DNA of 64,000 nucleotides from contig NMRB01000028.1 of assembly GCA_002633025.1 (NCBI GenBank), forward strand, positions 495,433 through 559,432, in the 5' to 3' direction. The DNA is from Notospermus geniculatus (lineage: Eukaryota; Nemertea; Pilidiophora; Heteronemertea; Lineidae). The notes beneath the pieces were generated by a model. It was not told where the DNA came from. It saw only the letters and a list, made by a program, of their open reading frames with translations, and ran no database searches. A program made the position numbers and the translations under genes. Below are positions 12,739-25,000 of this stretch, piece by piece. Within the stretch, counting starts at the first letter, position 1; each line of letters opens with the position of its first letter.

Positions 12739-12985
12739 AGATGTTAAAGTAAATATTCTCCTTTGTTCGAGGCTTTTTGTCCATCCAAGAATCAGAAAGA
12801 GGCAACAACCTGTCTTTAACCTATAAATATTTTATTTGTCAAAGAACTGCAGCAGAATATAAAACATACAAAGAAAGCCTTAGGTAGTGTCACCAGTCTA
12901 AATGTGGAAGTGTGGTCCTGAATATGCAACACATTTGCAGCACAGTTGTGGGGGGATTGGAACTAGCCCATGCCCCACACACTAC

Positions 12986-13134
12986 GGGCCGTATGCACCA
13001 AGCGAAGATTATCTGGAACTCAGGTTGAGCCACAACTTTTCCATTGTCACATCATGCCCTGGCAAACCTGAACAATTGAAAAGTTGTGGCTCAACTTGAG
13101 TTCAAGATAATCTTCATTTGGTGCGTACGGCCCT
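12986..13134. mobile_element. Foldback MITE with GGGCCGTATGCACC ends
   Basis: A left arm with GGCCGTATGCACCAAGCGAA and GAGCCACAACTTTTC is repeated inverted at the right end (GAAAAGTTGTGGCTC ... GGTGCGTACGGCCC). The central loop is short. The same element lies at 25556-25705 in copy 2. Confidence 0.8.
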
Positions 13135-13336
13135 ATATGTACACTGCTTGTTGACATATTTCGAGTGAATTGTCCAAAATCTTTTGAGACTGGTGTTTTT
13201 AGCCAGAATTTGTGGAAGAAGTAGACACATTCTACATGTAAGGTCAGTTCATGATTGGGAAGTTCAGATTTATCAGTAGTCTTGGGTTAAGGCTTAAGCG
13301 AAGTAAACTCCACTGATGCAAAGAGGCCTAATTTTG

Positions 13337-16009
13337 NCTACAGTCTTAATACCAAAGATATTGAGCTGAAACGTTCACATTGTACAAACATTGCCACGGA
13401 ACAGTACTGAATAAATTTTCTTGGGGTTATATTAAATAGTTTTTGAGAAATAGCAATTTGAAGTCCGGGATGGGTTTTTTCGTATCTTATTGGATTCCGG
13501 AATCACCTTCTTTTACCATGATTTTTATTTTGAGTGATACGGCCCTAATACCAAAGGTATAAATGCAAAAATTTCACACGTTAAACAAAACATCTTCAAG
13601 TGATACAGCACCAAATTTCATTGAATTATAATGGGCAGTTGTTGAGAAATCAAGATTTGAAGTTCGGCACGTTTTTTTTGGGCCACCCGATATATCCTAA
13701 GCTAAGCTCTGTCACATTGAAACTATAAATAAGCAAGCGTTTAAACAATACTGCATGTTTTGTGGGGTATGGCCCACTGGAAGCTTTCTGATGTTCTTGC
13801 ATAATACTAGAAAAGCACTAGGGCCTAACTGTTTTTGTGCATGGAATAGCGGATTCATATCAGGGGTAACCGTAAAATAAAACTACGAAGTCATGCAAAC
13901 ACGTACACATAAAATGTTATGAAGAGTATAACCATCTTTAGCGGACACCTCTCTATAAGGACACTGAAGTTCAGCCCAAACTTAGTGATTGCTATTCATT
14001 TTGATCTCTGTAATCTGGACACCTCTCAATTAAGTACAATGTACCTGTCGGTGCTTATGGGTGTCCTTAATAAAGAGGCTCCACTGAACATCTACTAATC
14101 CAGCCCACAGCTGCTCTGGACACTAGGCCATGGCTGGGCATCCATTCTTTTGGAGGGGAGAGGCCCAGAACAAAACTAGAACTAGTTTCTTCGGACATCA
14201 TTAAGGCTTGTTAATGCTCCCTTAAATTGTCATGGAAAAACAAAGAAAGCTGGCAAGGTAGCAAGAGATTCAAGACTGTTGGGTTAATACTGACTACTGG
14301 AATACATAGTAACAAGAATACATGTGTGTGCTATACTGGATACATGATATTTAGGATAGAGATACTGATACACTTGAGAAGTTTATAATATTTTCCTTGA
14401 GAATTAAGTACATTTCCACAGGACAGGAATAGGATACAAAGGAGTATATGTGAATATACATGTACATGTATTATGTATTCAAACAAACTTCAACATTCAC
14501 AGTTTCTTGTGAATGAGTGAAGTGACTGTGATGAAGCCATGTCATCGGTGGGATAGAGACACTACAAAAGTGCTTCTTTCAGAAATAATGTGAAAAACTT
14601 CAAATGGCTTCATCTGCATGCAGTTAGAGCTCAATTACAGAGTAGCTAGAATATGAACTAGATGCCTGAAAAATACTTGTAAAACCTCGATTGTGCTATT
14701 GGTATATTCTTATGCCGTAAATACAAATATCTGCTTCTTGAAATTGATAAAATTCAACATACCTGGCCTATAACTTGCATCAGCAGCATGGTTTTGTTCA
14801 ACCAGCCATGCATGGTTGACTTTCAACAATTCAAAGTATTATTCCCAATGTTACATCTACATAATTCTGAGACAAAAAGTGACATCTAAATTTGACACAA
14901 TTGTTGTTACGACGTCCACTACATAGAGTTGTCTACAAAATAATAATTGAGATGAAATGAGTGCAGATTTATACAGTGTCTAGTTAGACGATCTCTCCCC
15001 TACAACTGTAAAAGGCAAGACCTACAAGAGTGACCAGGGGGTGCATGGTTGATAGAAGTAATCACTTTACTCTGGTCAACAGTGCAGTGGTACAGGGAAG
15101 CTAATACTTCAAGTGACCATCACCCCACTTGTCATAACTGTGATACTGCCATTTACTGTTGGAGGGAAGGTATTTTTTGAGAGAGAGACTTTCCTGACAG
15201 CTTCAGGCCAGTCAGCATTGGCTCTCGTCTTCAATACGTACCCTATTTCCTGGTGGTAAACTAGTTCTCCACCTCAGTAATAGCTGGCGGCACTGTACTT
15301 TGCACAAAGCACCATGAGAACAAGGATTTTGAGTTACCTCGTATCGGGCCTATCTTTTTTTGAAATGCTGCGTGAAATCAGCCAAAATGTGTACAAAGTA
15401 TGCTAAAAAGTGCAATAGAGCAGCCCTGGGGAATATCTCGCACAAGAGATATCCTCTGTTCAAAATTTGTTGGTAGCTATCACACTACCAAGCGAAAGGA
15501 AGAAATTGGGAGTTCAAAATCATCAAATGGACCCTTTATATTGTGCCTACTGTACAGTGAGACCAGCATGACTAGATTCTAAGTGCACTACAAATACAGT
15601 GCAAGTATGTACATGTTACAAAATGCAAAGAGTACAAAAATCTCATCTGAGTATTCGCCTCCATATTATGAGAATTGGGGAATCGGCACCCGAACTGGTT
15701 TGCCTCAGTCACAGGCTAACTTTTATTTAGATTATCTGTAGTGTTATAGCAATGCTAGGCCTACCAGAAATGACACTCTCAGTCAATGCTGGTTGGATAT
15801 TGGTACATTGTAACACAGCATAAATTGATTCCCTGTGAAAAGGCTAAATTGGGGCCCAATTCGTCAAATTGTCCTCGGCCCAACAAAACAAGAGGCAGAA
15901 TAAAGAGATTGCCATGACTGCTTTCACAACCAAGTTCTTTATGTTCCTGAAATAATTTCCAATGATTTGTTCCGTGCTTTCGGGAATCTGCTTTTGATTA
16001 TATTCGGGT
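13337..16009. other. Join marker, then non-coding DNA and probable integrin 3' UTR
   Basis: One N at 13337 ends the duplicated block. The rest has no exon I can support. A repeat fragment with ACACCTCTCTATAAGGACAC and CACCTCTCAATTAAG words lies at about 13930-14095, related to copies near 46800, 50005 and 54385. Part of the right side is likely the integrin 3' UTR (minus strand); a minus-strand AATAAA lies near 15721-15727. Confidence 0.45.
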
Positions 16010-16075
16010 TTATTTCCCAGCGTATGTTGGATTCTTGTACGTCGAGATGGCGTGTTTGTAGATAGGATTCTCACC
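16010..16075 (-). CDS. Integrin beta exon 17: distal cytoplasmic tail and stop
   Basis: The minus strand reads TTTTCAG then [20 protein letters not shown], Lys, stop. NPIY is the membrane-proximal talin/PTB site and NPTY the membrane-distal (kindlin-type) site. Both tyrosines are kept. It joins in frame after KWDT of exon 16. Confidence 0.93.
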   Translation of the reverse strand, partial: GENPIYKHAISTYKNPTYAGK

Positions 16076-19000
16076 CTGAAAACACAAGGAAACGGCTCTA
16101 TGGATCCAGCAGTACAAGCCTTTCCTAGATTTTGATCTCTTTGTTATTCACAGGATAACAACAGCTGCTATTGAGGCCACGGAGTGCTAGCCACTTAGAC
16201 ACTTAACAAAAATCTCTCAAAGGCTATTGACAAAACTTACCGTATCCCACTTGGCGTTCTGCCTCTCCTTTTCAAATTTGGCCACCTCTCGTCTGTCATG
16301 GATGGTCGTCCACAGCTTCCAGATCAGCAGGAGGAAAAGTCCGACGGCCACGATACCTCCAATCACACCCAGGACAATGGCAAGAACATTGACATCAGTG
16401 GGACACACTGGAAGCAAGAAGGGTCATCATTAACTGATCGATTTCCAGGGAGAAAAATTATCTAAGCAGAAGGTGTCTGCATCTGATGGCCCAACCTGAT
16501 ATTACACTAACAGGATTGCTGGGTGCCCTCATTTTGGCCTATCAGTGTTTCCATTTCGTGAAAATGTTCAAGGAAAAACGAAAGTCACCTGCCCCTAAAG
16601 ATGAAATGTGAATCCTGGATTTCAAAACAGAGGCCACGACAAGTCAGTCTCACAAGGAAACCGTGACCTCAGGAAGACAACCGACCGAAGAAATCTTCAT
16701 CCCAGTTTCACATGAAGCCCTTTCATGTTTTCTTTCAAAAAAACACAGGAAACCATGGATATATTCTCCAACTGCAGAATTACAGCTGACCAAGCCTTCC
16801 CAGCCAATTCAGGAAGCCATTGCATAGCCTATTGAAACATATCTTGATTGGTCAGCCAGGGATCAAACCATGAGTCTGATTGGCCAGCTTGGGCCCCAAG
16901 GCACCGATTGGCTTGTCTCGGGTCCCTGACACTGATTGGCTGTCTGGAATGCAGGTGACACCGGCACCGGTATATAAGGCCCATCAGACGGCTGACACTG
17001 CATACCGACAAGATGGATTCAACAACGCAAGCCAAGCTCAACCAACATATCTCGAAGCTGGCCCGTGCATGTGAGCAAGTCTGCCTTCTTGAGAGAAAAC
17101 TTATCAGTCTAAAGAAGAAATATGAAGAAGCCCAGCAGCGATCAGTCCGGTACCAAAGACGACTCCACCTGGTCACACTAGAGGGCGTGCGCGTCGCCTA
17201 CCTTTCATACGCAAAGCAACAAGCTGCAGAGATCGCACAACTGAAGTATGAACACGGACTTCCACCTTATGATGTCAGTGATGAAGATAATATAGAGGAC
17301 CACGTATAGAGATTGTGAATGTGATGCAGCTTCTACAACGGCCCTTTTCAGGGCCACAAAATCTTTAAAAGAGACCAACTGCTCAGTGTTCATTCTTGCT
17401 CGCATCAAAAGTAAAGGCATACTTCTGCTTTGCTGTCCCTCAAATTATCAGTAGCTTATCATAAAACTGGCCTCTGTCCGCATCCTTGACCTTGTGAGCG
17501 ACCATTTGCACACCTCAGACCTGAAGCCAACCCTTTCACAAACATCAAAATTCAGCCTTAACCCTCTAGTCCAAGTTTCAGGGATCGCGTCCCTGGACGC
17601 ATGAAATCAACTTCAGACGCAAATTGAGAAAAAAAGTTTCCTGCAAAAACGTCCTCCTGAGATATTCAGGACGCAACGTAAGACGCCTAATTTTTTCATT
17701 CTTGCAATTGAAAAACGTCCATGCCAATATGGCCGTATGAATTTTTAGGATCTATGAGGAAAAAAACGCCCCCTTAGGCCTATTGACGCCGTCTCTGCGT
17801 TACCACGCGCACTGTCAACATATCTCTTCATATTTGCTGGTCTTCCCTGCAAAAGAGTCCATTTAGTTGGACTCATGGGAATCGAATTTGGACTCCTCAT
17901 TTTCAAGCAATCTGACGCAAAAAGAGTCCACTTGAAAAAAATGGACTCATGAAAAAAAATCCTTAATGCTACCACTGAGTTTACCACATGATATACTTAC
18001 ATTTGGTCCTCTGGGCTTTGATGAGTATATTTCCATACTGATCATATTCATAAGTGAAGAAGAATGTGCATTCATCGTCATCTTGGAACTGGCAGAGACG
18101 TGCCTGGGACGTGGCTGAAAGAAAGTGTGACATGTGTCAAATGCATAAGGCAAAACTGTGACGCCTTAAAACATCCAGTGATCTGTTAGTATTGCAGAAT
18201 AAAAAGCAAGAGTCGAGGTATTCAAACCTGCCGCTGTCCCTTTAACACACTGAATCTCAAGATTCTATGAAGGTAGATCAGACTGGGGATCGAACCCATA
18301 ACATCTGAGGTGACAGGCACGGATATTTCCATCACACCACTCTGGCATACAGCCCCAACTCTGATGTGTCCCTAACCTGGCGTCATTTCTTGATGTTTCG
18401 AGGATTATGAGAATGTAAGGTTATATGCGGACATGTAAATGAGTTACTTGAAGCAAGCAAAGTGATGAGGACCTTTGCAGTAAACACAGCAAGCGGAACA
18501 ACATCGATTCCACAGTAATGTCAGTGCAGAAGCAAGACACTCATTGGCAGATACCCAAATTGCTGCTCAAGACTCTTTGAAGACACCCGGTATATATCCC
18601 CTTTACAGTGTAGGTGTTTAACACCCTCCTATAGCTCTGACTAGACTACATGTACATCACCCAGTCTTATAGTTGATGAAAATAGGCCACATAAGCTGTG
18701 ACCACGGCCCCAACAGGTGAAAAGGTGCATAAGGTTGTATCTAACATGTTGAAAGGGGTTTTGGCGTGTACTCGTATTGAGCTGAACATGCAGGAAATAC
18801 AACACAGTTTGAAAACTGGCGAGGAAGCATAAAGGGCAATGTGATGTTTTTGTTGCAGGAGTCACGTGTCGTCGTTTTGTGAAAGAACAAGTGGAGTGAA
18901 ATCAAGAAAGGAAGGGTCTAATTAATGGGAAACTTGCTACATGTAGCTGTGAAGCAGAGAAAAGTTCCACAAATTCATATTGATTTTGTTGCGACTTTTC

Positions 19001-22000
19001 TGTAAAATTTTGTCAAATATTCTGGCTGAATGGCAGCCCTGACAAACTCTCATAAGACTCAGGAACACTTGATTGTCACATTTGAACATTCAGCCAAGAA
19101 TTGAACTTGTGACCTTTGTAAGTTCAATGCACTAATCATTAGGTTGGCATACCAACATCTTAAAGTCTTATATCATTGAAATGATGACCTGGGAATCCTT
19201 GAAAATGCCATCTACAAGCACAGGAGCCACTGGAACAGTTTTACGCACGACCATACCTACCTATATGCGCATTAACTGAGCATGCAAGAAAAACAGACTA
19301 ATCTATGAAAGTCTTTTTCAATAAGGGACCAATCGAAACAAGAAAATGGGGACGGCATGTAATGTCAAAGAGAGTTACCCTCTCTATCACATGAAGAATG
19401 GGTGCGACTGCATATTGAACCCTGAACCTCAGCGGTGACAGTACCGATGTTTGCACTGCACCACTCTGACAGCCCCAGAAACCATAGTTAAGGACAGAAT
19501 GTCACAGCTACCCAATAGAAACAAATCACTCATCCAGGAATGTCCACCCCCCGCCTACCTTTTGCCTCATTCACCATCTTGATATTTGTACAGTTGGCCT
19601 TACAGTATTTACTATCATGTGGACCTGTACTGAAACCATGGCACTGCACACACGCCTTGCTGGCTTCACATTTTCCAGGGCAAGTCTGTAAAGAGAGCAG
19701 AAAGACATGCAGTTTAGGCACTGCTACTTGGGAGACTTTTCTCATGCCAGTTGGCTCCCAATGGGCAAAATACTGTGTTCTTTATCGTCATACATGGCAC
19801 TTTCTGTCCACTGTACTATCATCCAGTTAGGAAGTTTGAATTGGCCCTTAAGCTACTGTATATGCATAGTTTTATACTCACTGGGCAATCTTCACACGTC
19901 GGTCCACTGTAGTAAGTGTCGAGAGTACATGTGCACACACCACAAGAACATTTCCCCTTTCCATTACAAATGGCTCCATTCGATGCACGACAACTTTCCT
20001 GACTGATCGGACATTCGCATGATGCTCCCTCGTAACCTGGGTTACAGGTGCAGTTGCCGCATTTGCATTTGCCTCTTTCTGGGCCTGAAAAAGATGGGTA
20101 GGAGATCACCGAGATGGCTCATGAGGTGTGATTCTGTGGCCCAATAATCACGGCTCGACTGTAAAAGCAGTCCTGTACATTTCCACCCGCGACTGGGCCA
20201 CATGACACCCATTTGATATTCAGAATTTCGTACCATATTGCTCCTTTAGCCAAAACATTTGATACAGAATTTACTTCTGGTTACGATTTTAGATGAATAC
20301 TGATCAAAAGAATGTGATGCAGCTGGATTCTATGGCCAGACTTGTTCACTATCTAGATGCATAATAAACTTACGAGTATCGGTATTATGCCTTCGACAGC
20401 TATGTAAATATGCTGTGCATCTCGCCAGGATTCATTAAAGGAAGATGGTCATACCTGTGAATCTTCGTGTTCTGTCAAGCAATAAACTGTCGCTACTCAG
20501 AGCTCCCTTCCTTTCATTCAGCTGCTTCAGTTTCTGGTGCCGGTATACCTTGCTAAATCTCTCTGAGTCCAACAGTACACGTCCAAAGCACAGTAGCTTG
20601 GAATCAATACTCTGGCGCTGGTAGGCCTACCTGATGCCTGACTGACCAAGCTAATATTTTGACATGGGAATTCATCTTTAATGCCATAGATTTGAAGTGA
20701 CTGGATCTGACTCAATCTTGAATGCCAGAAGTGCATAAATATTGTGATAATATCCTGTGGAGGAAAACTATGAAAGCATCTGGGTCCAATCTATTGATCG
20801 ATATTTGAGATAAAGGACTGAACTTCATGTCCTTTTTAGAGGGGTGTCCTACTGGCAGAGGTGTCCACTGAGGAAGGTACCAATGAGTGAGACATTGCTG
20901 TACTGCTTAACTGAAAATCAGCAAAAAATCCAGCTCTTCTTTGTCTTACTTCTGACTTCCTTCTTCTTTGTGTCTTTTCAGGTTTTCACAGTCTTTCAGT
21001 TCATCTTTCGGCGGATCAAATGCTGGTGGAAACTTCAAATCAACATCAAGGTCAACGAAAATTGTTGGTGGTAAAAAAGTGGTTACAACGAAGTGAGTGC
21101 ATCTTGAACTATCAAGGGTTCATATCGCGACGCCTTCGGACTACGCTTTGAGTGGAGCCTAGTCCGAAGATGAAGTGACAGTCCTTGATGTTTCAAGATG
21201 TTGAGGGAATTTTGGGAAAATTATCAAAAATGGCTGTTGTGAAATCTCAAAATCTGCACGACTCAAACTTCTCTCACCTGTTCTTGATGTAACACTTCAA
21301 ACTGTGTTCCATTTTTCAGAGTTGTGGAAAACGGCAAAGAGACAGTCACCGTAGAAGAAGACGGCGTGTTAAAGTCACGGCATGTGAATGGACAACCCGA
21401 GGCCCTGGCTTATTGATTCACAGCGCTACCTATGAGCCTAGCTGAGACTCTTAAGACCGGATCATATCATTTTGACTACAAAAACCATGTAGGATATCAT
21501 ATTCTAGGAGAATTGGTACGGATCGATATGATTTTGAGAAGTAAAAATCTGCATTTGATGCAACTCAGAGATTCTCTATTCTTTCATTTTCTTTCTGCAA
21601 TGAGCACTTGCACAATATCATGATTTCAGTTTTCTTTTGAAGTGAAACTAGGAAACGTGAAGATTTTGTGGATATTGAGAACTGTGCTTTCAGTGTTTGA
21701 TATTCGAATTGGATTTTGTGACAGGATAACACTAATCTGTGTTGGAAATGCAAGGAAGTTTTTTTTCTGCTTTGTGTTGAGATAAAAATGTAATTATTAG
21801 CTGAATACTTTCTGGAGACAGTGGGTGCTGTTCAGAAACGATGCGGATGCACTTTGATCGTGGTGGGTGCAGTGGGGAATATCTCGGGATGACTTGTGGT
21901 GATAGGAACTATAATAGCGCCAGATTGGAAGCAGTGGATGGATTATTATTACCGTATTTTCCTGACTATAGGGCGCACCTGACTATAAGGCGCACCCCCA

Positions 22001-25000
22001 ATTTCACCCAAAATCTCTGATGAAATCCATACATAAGGCGCACCTCCCTATAAGGCGCAGTCCTGTCAGTGCATATTGTACACATACAATGCATGGCTGC
22101 TCAGTGTGCATTGACCCAACAACAGCCAAGACAATTACAGGGTCTGATTGTCTTGTTTGAACCCATTGACATCTGCAATTCTGCTGTTGGTACTGATGGA
22201 TCTGGTTGTATGATTTCTTAGCTTGTTGTGACAAATTAGGCCTAACTGAAACTTCATCAGTTCACAGTTCACTGCATCATCTGTCAACCAGCACTGTGAC
22301 AATNAACATCAACAAACAGTACAACAAGTAAGATGTGTAAATCAACTCTATACTGGTAGTGGTACCGACAGTTTAGTTCCTGTCGCCGAGACGCCTCTTT
22401 ATTGCAGATAGGATATTATATCAGCAGTTTTTCAAGAGGATCCACGGCAGGCGACAGGAACTTCATATTGTGTTGTGTCATTCAGGCTCACTTATCACAA
22501 TAGTCTGTTTTCTAGTATCCAAGAATTGATGTTCTGTAGCCAAGCAACACAGTGACAATACAAGTGCCTGGATGAAAACTCTTGAAATCGACTGGGTGGA
22601 CCATAAAACTGTCCCCATTTATCGGGATTCAGCCAGTAAGCTGTACATATGCAGTGAAACTTCGGTTGAGCATTTGCCCATGACTGAGAGTTGTGAGTTT
22701 GATTTTCTGGCAAGTTACCATTTTGTGCTCCCAACTTGTCTGAAAGGATCAAGTGATGTGTTGAATGGACCGCTCCTCTAGAGTCCCCCAAAAGGTTTCT
22801 GGAGAACTGGGGTAATGATGTGATTGATAGTGGGACTGAATTTCAGTGAAATGTGCGTACCGGGTATTCAAGAGCTTCACGTTATTCTCAATGTCATTGT
22901 GATTGTCGGCAGTTCCGATCGAGCCACATAAGAAATAATCAATGCTTGTCAGCTTCATGACACACACAGCAGAGGATACATCATCATGGATTTTGCACCT
23001 TATCAGCTATTTTCCTCATCGAACAGCACACGTGCTAAAACTGAATAATCTTGTGACAGACACTGAAATCGCACATTTCTGATCCCTTGGCTCTTCAGAT
23101 TAAGCTTAAGGAAAATGGGAATTTATGATTGATCAAACTGTTGCGTTAACTCTGCCACCTGTCCTGCCTGTGCATAGTGTATATTTTCTTATTTATGTTT
23201 GACTTTGTTGTGTTTCTTCATTTTTGTTGTGGCCAGAGGTGTTTGTTTTGTTACAAAATTTGTCAAAGTGGACTCTTTTCAACAGCAACCAAGGTCTGAG
23301 TTGTGTAAGTTTTTCTCTACCTGTTTCTCTATCAAGTCAAGGATCTGCAGGTGGCTATATGATAAGTTACGACGGCTGACCAATGCCTGGGGGATATTTC
23401 AAATAGAAGTAGCCTATCCTTTGTGAAAGGTTTCCTGGTGTCATCAATTTTGTCAGTTTACATGTAAATCTGTGGCCAGGCATGGATGATTGGTCTCCTG
23501 TTTGGTTAAGTCCATGGAAACATGTAGGTGTTGACCCCCCACACTCAGAAAAGTGTGAACACCTCGACGAGACACCTTCCTGTGCAATGACACTCAAGTC
23601 ATTACTGCACATTGTCACTTGTATAGAAGATTGGATCAAATGGTGAGAATGTTGACCTTCCTCTGGAGGTTGTCGACCCATTTGTAGCACTTTGGTATCA
23701 TCATTCGTCACATGAATATTTGAAATCTGGCACAGTTTCAAGCTCTAGGTTGAGAATGGTCTCCATGTACAAGGCTTGTGCAGGATGAAGATAACTGGTG
23801 CATCGGAAATGGGGGTGACCCTGAATGATGTGACCTAGATGACTGATAACGGGGCGTAGCTACATGTAGCTTTTATGGCCTAGGGGAGCAAAATTGATTG
23901 AGTCTGAAGACCGAAGTCACAGGAGGGTCTGGGGTCCTCCGCCAAAAAAACCCCAAAAATTTACATCCTCTGAGATGCATTTTCCTGACATCTGAGACCA
24001 CTTGGCTTGAAGAGGGGAAATGAACTTTTAGAGGAAAAAATTGTTTTGTCCCTTGTTGCACNCTTATAATATATGAAAGCGTCCAGGCTTCAAACTTGCT
24101 GACAGGATTGAACTGACCCTCACCCTCTGCCTGTTCTTTAGGACCTCGCATAACACATTGGGAGACAAGTGTCTCAGGCTGATCAAGAGGCCCAGAACCT
24201 GATGGGGGGAGGGGAGTTCCTTGTGTATTATTCCCCATGATCAACTTATGTCATGGGACCTTGAGCCATAGGCCTATGGCCCACCTTGACAAAAAGCAAG
24301 TTCCAGGAGACGGTCCTTGTGCTCCCAATTTTTTGGACATGTCAGAGTGGTTTGCTCGTGCTGTACATTAATTCAGCCAACCTTGTCTTGGAGCTAATAA
24401 CACCCTATTCGCCACTCCTCTACTTTGAATCCATCCTTGTTCTGAAAATAAGCAGTACCGGTACTAGTCTCAGCAATGCTGAAGCCTCGAACAAATCAAG
24501 ACATCCTGAGTGTATCAGTGCACCTCTGTATGTAATGAATGGAAAAATTGTTAATCTGTGTTGCCTCAAATTTAAACTGTTATTGGTGTAACCTTGATAA
24601 TTATGCAAGGGCTTTGGATGTTTCGTGGGAAAATGCTAATAAAAAGGAAATGTTGATGTTGTGTCCTTGTCGAATGCAGGCTGAACTATTGGTTTCATCT
24701 GTACAGAACTTCCAGTATGGCTGCCAGGTGGCCATCTTGGATTGTGCATTCTGCTCCATGCTTCGTCAATCAGCTTCATATGTCAGCTAAGTGCATCGCC
24801 CAAGGGCGACTGGTTGTGGTTTAGGTTGATGCTAAGTGCAGGTTACACCTTGAGGTTGCTCACACCGGCATATCGTCCGAAGTATGGCCTGTGTGTATAT
24901 GCAGCCCTCTGAATCCCTGTTAATACATTGAGCGACGAAAATCGAAAGCAGTCACCAGAATAAATGTTGTCCATTTGACAAAGCCTTGTTCCACATGGAG

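Larger units (their letters stand above)
7860..12760 (+). other. Probable long 3' UTR of the DNAJB6-like gene
   Basis: There is no coding exon after the stop for about 5 kb. The first well-placed AATAAA with matching surroundings in both copies is at 12733-12738. Short open frames within (for example 11715-12020 and 12272-12535) are identical in copy 2, but so is the non-coding DNA, so this does not support coding. Transcript length is inferred; an earlier end is possible. Confidence 0.4.
6496..13336. repeat. Large duplicated block, copy 1 (DNAJB6-like 3' end)
   Basis: This is nearly identical to 20223-25907, apart from insertions and deletions. Copy 1 has extra segments (an element at 8614-9097, a foldback at about 10181-10425, and 11159-11488). 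It ends at a single N at 13337, after AGGCCTAATTTTG, the same point at which copy 2 diverges. The abrupt edges and the N suggest joined haplotype contigs; a true segmental duplication is the alternative. Confidence 0.85.
18035..20220. repeat. Duplicated integrin block, copy A
   Basis: Nearly identical to 27075-29256, with scattered substitutions and small indels in introns. It contains part of exon 15 and copies of exons 14 and 13. The left edge lies inside exon 15; the right edge is at GATATT, immediately before the second DNAJB6-like block. Two tRNA-derived repeats lie inside. Confidence 0.85.
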
